Of a stretch of DNA of 7,685 bases, positions 5,086-7,685 are shown one piece after another. The notes beneath the pieces were generated by a model. That model worked only from the letters and a program-made list of their open reading frames with translations, was not told the origin of the DNA and searched no databases. Numbering within the stretch: position 1 is the first letter of the stretch; each line of letters starts with the position of its first letter. A program made the translations under genes and the position numbers. The stretch comes from Nanohaloarchaea archaeon SW_4_43_9 (GTDB lineage Archaea; Nanohalarchaeota; Nanosalinia; Nanosalinales; Nanosalinaceae): positions 15,285 through 22,969 of the forward strand of contig PXPD01000043.1 in the NCBI GenBank assembly GCA_003009815.1, in the 5' to 3' direction.

Positions 5086-6879
5086 CTATTTCTCGTAGTA
5101 CTCGCCTTTTTCTCTCTGTTCTTGGTCTTTCTGGCTTCCGGGTTTGTTAGCCCGCGGTCTCCCTGTACCAGGGTCTTTCCTGAAGGTTAGATCGACCTCT
5201 TTTAGAAACAGGTCTATTGCTTGGCCGATCTCTGTTGGTTGTGTGGAACTTCCTTTTATTCCGGGTTCTCCTGTGAAAACTATGCCTCTATCGGCGATAT
5301 AGTCGAGCATCAGTAAATCGTGATCGATCACCATCAGAGGTTTCTCGGTTTTCCGCGCAAATCGTTTCAGTGTTCTGCCCAGCTCCACACGGGCCTCTAC
5401 ATCCAGATACGCGGACGGTTCATCGAGGAGGTATATATCTGCGTTCTTGGACAGGCAGATTGCTATTCCAACTCGCTGTAGTTCTCCGCCTGAGAGATCC
5501 TGTAGATTGTTTTCATAAAGTTTCTCAAGTCCTAGAGGCTCTGCAATCCGGTTCTCGAACCTCTTACTGTCAACATTTGTGTGTTTGGAGAGTGCCTCTT
5601 GAACTGTCTCATCCTGTGCTTCAAGATACTGTGGTTTGTAGGAGATTGAGATATCTGGTGAATCCCCTGATTCTGGTTCGGTTGCTCCTGCTAGCATCTT
5701 TGCAAATACTGTTTTACCTAGGCCGTTCTCGCCGAAGACAGCGAGGATTTCCTCTTCATGGAGTTCTCCAGCTTCTGTTTTAAGCTCGAACTCTCCCTCT
5801 CCGAAATCTTTCGAAAAACTTGGGAACTCTAGGACTGTTTCATGCTGTTCGACCTGTGATGGCTTCGTTCTGTCGAACTCGATTGATTCTTTTCTGAACT
5901 GAACGTTCTGTGGTGGAAGATAGCCGTCAAGGTAGTTGTTGATTCCTTCTTTTGTCGACAGTGTATCCGATACCATTCCGTAGCCTCCTGGCTCTCCGTA
6001 GAATATGTGGATACCAGATGCGATCAGATCCAGCGTTGCCAGATCGTGTTCAACTGTCATTACAGATCTGTCCTCAGAAAGTTTCACGATTTCCCTTCCT
6101 GCGTTTAATCTCTGTTTAACGTCGAGAAAGGATGAGGGCTCGTCGAACATGTAGATATCTTTTTCTTTTAGCAGCGTAGATGCGATCGCCACTCTCTGCA
6201 GTTCTCCACCTGAAAGGTTCTCTATATCACGGTCCAGTAACTGATTGATGTCCAGTTTTTTCGTTATTTCCTCTATCTCTTCTTTTTTCTCTGCCGAGCT
6301 TTGCAGAAGAGTTCTGACCTCTCCTGAGTAGACTTCCGGTAACTTCTCCACCTGCTGTGGTTTGTATGCTGAGGATATTTCGGCTTTCTCGAGAACCTCA
6401 AGATGGTTCTGTAGTCCCGTTCCCCTGTATTCCTTCAGTATCTCTTTCCACTCCGGCGGGTTTTCCCATTCTCCTAGATTTGGCTTGATGTCACCGGCCA
6501 GTATTTTTAGAGAGACAGTTTTACCAATCCCGTTCTCTCCGATTAAACCTATTGATCTACCTTTTTCAGGGACAGGTAAGCCGTAAAGTCGGAAACTGTT
6601 CTCGGAGAACTGGTGGACTTTGTCTCCTTCCTCGAACGGTAATTGGATCATAGTTATGGCGTTACTGTACGGATACTTGTTGATCGCCATCTTGTGAGCC
6701 TCCATCACATCTTCATCGTTGATGTGAAGCTCCTCGTTTTCGTCAATGTAGAAGCCTCCTTCCTTTCCTGCCCGGTTCAGAGGGTCAAAGTTGATTACGG
6801 TTTCGCGGGCTAGGTCAGGTTCTATCTTTTCCTGATCAATCGCTACAATGAACTTTTCCGAGTTTTTCTCCGTTGCCAT
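5086..6879 (-). CDS. abcE1: ABCE1/Rli1-family ribosome-recycling ATPase lacking Fe-S cluster cysteines
   Basis: A 597-residue soluble twin-ATPase of the family that splits ribosomes after termination. NBD1: Walker A GENGIGKTV 114-122, Q-loop YKPQ 172-175, signature LSGGE 222-226, Walker B with D246/E247, H278. NBD2: Walker A GENGLGKTV 383-391, YKPQ 414-417, LSGGE 462-466, Walker B with D486/E487, H520. The ABCE1-specific hinge (GYLPPQNVQFR, 319-329) and C-terminal signature (TFRKDPGTGRPRANK, 565-579) leave little doubt about family. Residues 10-108 align with the usual ferredoxin-like domain (AIDQEK..., YIDENEELHI, NKYPYSNAITMIQLP), but none of the eight cluster cysteines remains. The last three are A, H/A and Y where homologues have C, and the only cysteine in the protein is C475. 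Both Walker A loops have Glu for the usual Pro and Val for the last Thr. The length equals normal ABCE1, so this is substitution, not truncation. A TATA-like element precedes the ATG, and a KH gene lies 59 bases upstream. Confidence 0.93.
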   Translation of the reverse strand: MATEKNSEKFIVAIDQEKIEPDLARETVINFDPLNRAGKEGGFYIDENEELHINDEDVMEAHKMAINKYPYSNAITMIQLPFEEGDKVHQFSENSFRLYGLPVPEKGRSIGLIGENGIGKTVSLKILAGDIKPNLGEWENPPEWKEILKEYRGTGLQNHLEVLEKAEISSAYKPQQVEKLPEVYSGEVRTLLQSSAEKKEEIEEITKKLDINQLLDRDIENLSGGELQRVAIASTLLKEKDIYMFDEPSSFLDVKQRLNAGREIVKLSEDRSVMTVEHDLATLDLIASGIHIFYGEPGGYGMVSDTLSTKEGINNYLDGYLPPQNVQFRKESIEFDRTKPSQVEQHETVLEFPSFSKDFGEGEFELKTEAGELHEEEILAVFGENGLGKTVFAKMLAGATEPESGDSPDISISYKPQYLEAQDETVQEALSKHTNVDSKRFENRIAEPLGLEKLYENNLQDLSGGELQRVGIAICLSKNADIYLLDEPSAYLDVEARVELGRTLKRFARKTEKPLMVIDHDLLMLDYIADRGIVFTGEPGIKGSSTQPTEIGQAIDLFLKEVDLTFRKDPGTGRPRANKPGSQKDQEQREKGEYYEK

Positions 6880-6900
6880 GTTAGAGACTTAAACTGAAGA

Positions 6901-6910
6901 TTCTTATAAG
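6901..6910 (-). promoter_or_regulatory. TATA-like element of the ABCE1 gene
   Basis: The minus strand reads CTTATAAGAA, centred about 27 bases ahead of the ABCE1 ATG. Both sequence and distance fit an archaeal TATA box driving a leaderless mRNA. It lies in the 59-base gap after the KH gene, so ABCE1 probably has its own promoter even if read-through from upstream also occurs. Confidence 0.55.
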
Positions 6911-6938
6911 AAAACTGGGAAACAAGAGGGGTTGAATG

Positions 6939-7445
6939 TTATTCGAAGGCAAGTCGGTAGTGTGTTCCGGTTATTCCCTTGATTATCTCCTCAAATTCGT
7001 CTTCAGAGAGGTTGATCTTTCCGGTGTATTCGTCGCTGACAACGATTTTTTTCTCCTGTCCGTTTGGAGTGAATACTGTGTTGACGGATTCCACTTCTGC
7101 TGGACTTAGTAGTCCTTTGATCGTTTCCAGGTCTTCGTTGCTTTTCTCTACTACTCTGATTGATTTGTCTACTTCGTCTGCTACTTTCTTGACGATTTCT
7201 CCGCTCCGACCGACTACTTTGGCCCCATCACCTTTTGCTGTTGCAATTACTACTACATTTTCTGCCTCGAATGTTTTAATGATCTCTGAGTCCTTCAGTG
7301 AGGCGTGTTCCTTGCTAAGGTTGTGTAGAATTCTTGAAACATTTATATCGGTGTCAGTGATTTTACCGTTTTCAAACTTGTCTTCGCACATGCTGCAGAG
7401 CTCATCCTCACTCTTTAAGCATACGTTACATATTGGAGCCTTCAT
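6939..7445 (-). CDS. Zinc-finger plus NusA-like KH domain RNA-binding protein
   Basis: A 168-residue cytoplasmic protein. Residues 1-25 form a compact Cys4 module, C6-x2-C9 and C17-x2-C20 (PICNVCLKSE...CSMC), very likely a zinc ribbon. After a helical spacer, residues 62-100 form a KH domain: VVVIATAKGDGAKVVGRSGE with the GxxG loop GRSG at 79-82, followed by a helix and IRVVEKS, the NusA-type KH pattern. The C-terminal part (113-168) is a predicted beta-rich tail with no motif I recognise. Archaea commonly encode small zinc-finger/KH proteins related to NusA whose exact role is unsettled, with RNA or ribosome binding the usual suggestion. It sits between a membrane-protein gene 46 bases upstream and ABCE1 59 bases downstream, all on one strand. 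The first ATG starts directly before the Cys4 module. No Shine-Dalgarno is seen. Confidence 0.8.
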   Translation of the reverse strand: MKAPICNVCLKSEDELCSMCEDKFENGKITDTDINVSRILHNLSKEHASLKDSEIIKTFEAENVVVIATAKGDGAKVVGRSGEIVKKVADEVDKSIRVVEKSNEDLETIKGLLSPAEVESVNTVFTPNGQEKKIVVSDEYTGKINLSEDEFEEIIKGITGTHYRLAFE

Positions 7446-7467
7446 ACAAGAACGGGATCAGCCAAGA

Positions 7468-7475
7468 ATTAAATA
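7468..7475 (-). promoter_or_regulatory. TATA-like element of the KH-protein gene
   Basis: The minus strand reads TATTTAAT, centred about 27 bases ahead of the ATG of the zinc-finger/KH gene, in the 46-base gap after the upstream membrane-protein gene. Position and sequence fit an archaeal TATA box with a leaderless start. Confidence 0.5.
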
Positions 7476-7491
7476 GTTGAGGAGGTGTCCT

Positions 7492-7685
7492 CTAGACTTC
7501 TCTGGAAAGCTGCTTCACCAGTCCCGTGATATCGTAGAAGCTTACTAGTGCCAAAATTCCAAGCCCATAGAATAAAAGATACTGGTGGAAATAATACGCT
7601 CCAATCGAAACTGACAGTAGAATGATTCTTCCCTCTCTTCCTATTCCTAACCGAAAATCTGATTTCAGAGAATAGTAAAGTTCAA
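7492..7685 (-). CDS. Membrane protein C-terminus, probably CDP-alcohol phosphatidyltransferase family
   Basis: The last 63 residues of a protein entering from the right edge and ending ...VKQLSREV before a TAG stop at 7492-7494. The visible part reads SDFRLGIGREGRIILLSVS followed by two hydrophobic stretches (roughly residues 20-31 and 34-50 of the fragment) and a short basic tail. A G-x-G-R-E-x-R-I segment leading into the last two membrane helices is what I associate with the C-terminal half of archaeal CDP-alcohol phosphatidyltransferases, which make phospholipids such as archaetidylinositol phosphate. The diagnostic DG-AR-G-D-D motif would lie upstream, outside the window, so this is a tentative call. 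A different small multi-pass membrane protein remains possible. It is co-directional with the KH gene. Confidence 0.5.
   Translation of the reverse strand, partial: ELYYSLKSDFRLGIGREGRIILLSVSIGAYYFHQYLLFYGLGILALVSFYDITGLVKQLSREV

Noticed and set aside
5370..5783. A plus-strand open frame opposite the second ATPase domain of ABCE1.
   Set aside because: It is fully contained in a strongly conserved gene on the other strand and its product resembles no protein family.
6565..6879. Possibility that the cysteine-less N-terminus of ABCE1 comes from a compensated frameshift or sequencing error.
   Set aside because: The whole N-terminal domain aligns residue by residue with canonical ABCE1 framework positions, including segments between the lost cysteines, so the frame is correct throughout.
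6979..7476. A plus-strand open frame of about 165 codons opposite the KH gene.
   Set aside because: Its product is a Ser/Leu/Thr-rich string with no motif, and the antisense frame encodes a convincing zinc-finger/KH protein.
1..7685. CRISPR arrays, tRNA or rRNA genes, insertion sequences and transposases.
   Set aside because: None seen: the only tandem repeats are coding blades without spacers, no cloverleaf-like segment was recognised in the short intergenic gaps, and no transposase motifs or terminal inverted repeats were found.

Overview
This window is archaeal. It carries ribosomal protein S17e, an ABCE1/Rli1-type ribosome-recycling ATPase, a free-standing alanyl-tRNA editing protein of the AlaX-M type, a NurA-family nuclease and a small zinc-finger/KH RNA-binding protein, a set typical of Archaea. 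Base composition looks like low-to-mid 40s percent GC by eye. Many proteins are rich in Asp/Glu, spacing is tight, and TATA-like elements lie about 25-30 bases ahead of several start codons, suggesting leaderless transcripts. Together these suggest a salt-adapted, small-genome archaeon, possibly a Nanohaloarchaeota-like DPANN lineage. That placement is inference; no marker here settles it.

Layout. At the left edge (minus) is the N-terminal third of a HAD-IIA phosphatase, divergent from a NurA-like nuclease (plus) across a 38-base AT-rich shared promoter region. Next (plus) is an 885-residue secreted, membrane-anchored surface protein: signal peptide, jelly-roll-like domain, five tandem WD40-like blades encoded by near-identical DNA repeats, Ig/Fn3-like domains and a C-terminal transmembrane anchor. 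Its 3' end overlaps the convergent rps17e gene (minus) by 47 bases. AlaX (plus) diverges from rps17e and meets ABCE1 (minus) convergently over 41 bases. Upstream of ABCE1 on the same strand are the zinc-finger/KH gene and, at the right edge, the C-terminal end of a membrane protein resembling CDP-alcohol phosphatidyltransferases.

Function. S17e, AlaX, KH protein and ABCE1 form a loose translation neighbourhood: ribosome structure, tRNA quality control, RNA binding and ribosome splitting. The surface protein stands apart and looks like an adhesin or cell-contact protein.

The most striking observation is that the ABCE1 homologue keeps both ATPase domains and the ABCE1-specific hinges, but all eight cysteines that normally hold its two [4Fe-4S] clusters are replaced, although the surrounding N-terminal domain is still alignable. 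Second is the surface protein, where a homogenised five-blade array appears to be inserted inside an Ig-like domain.
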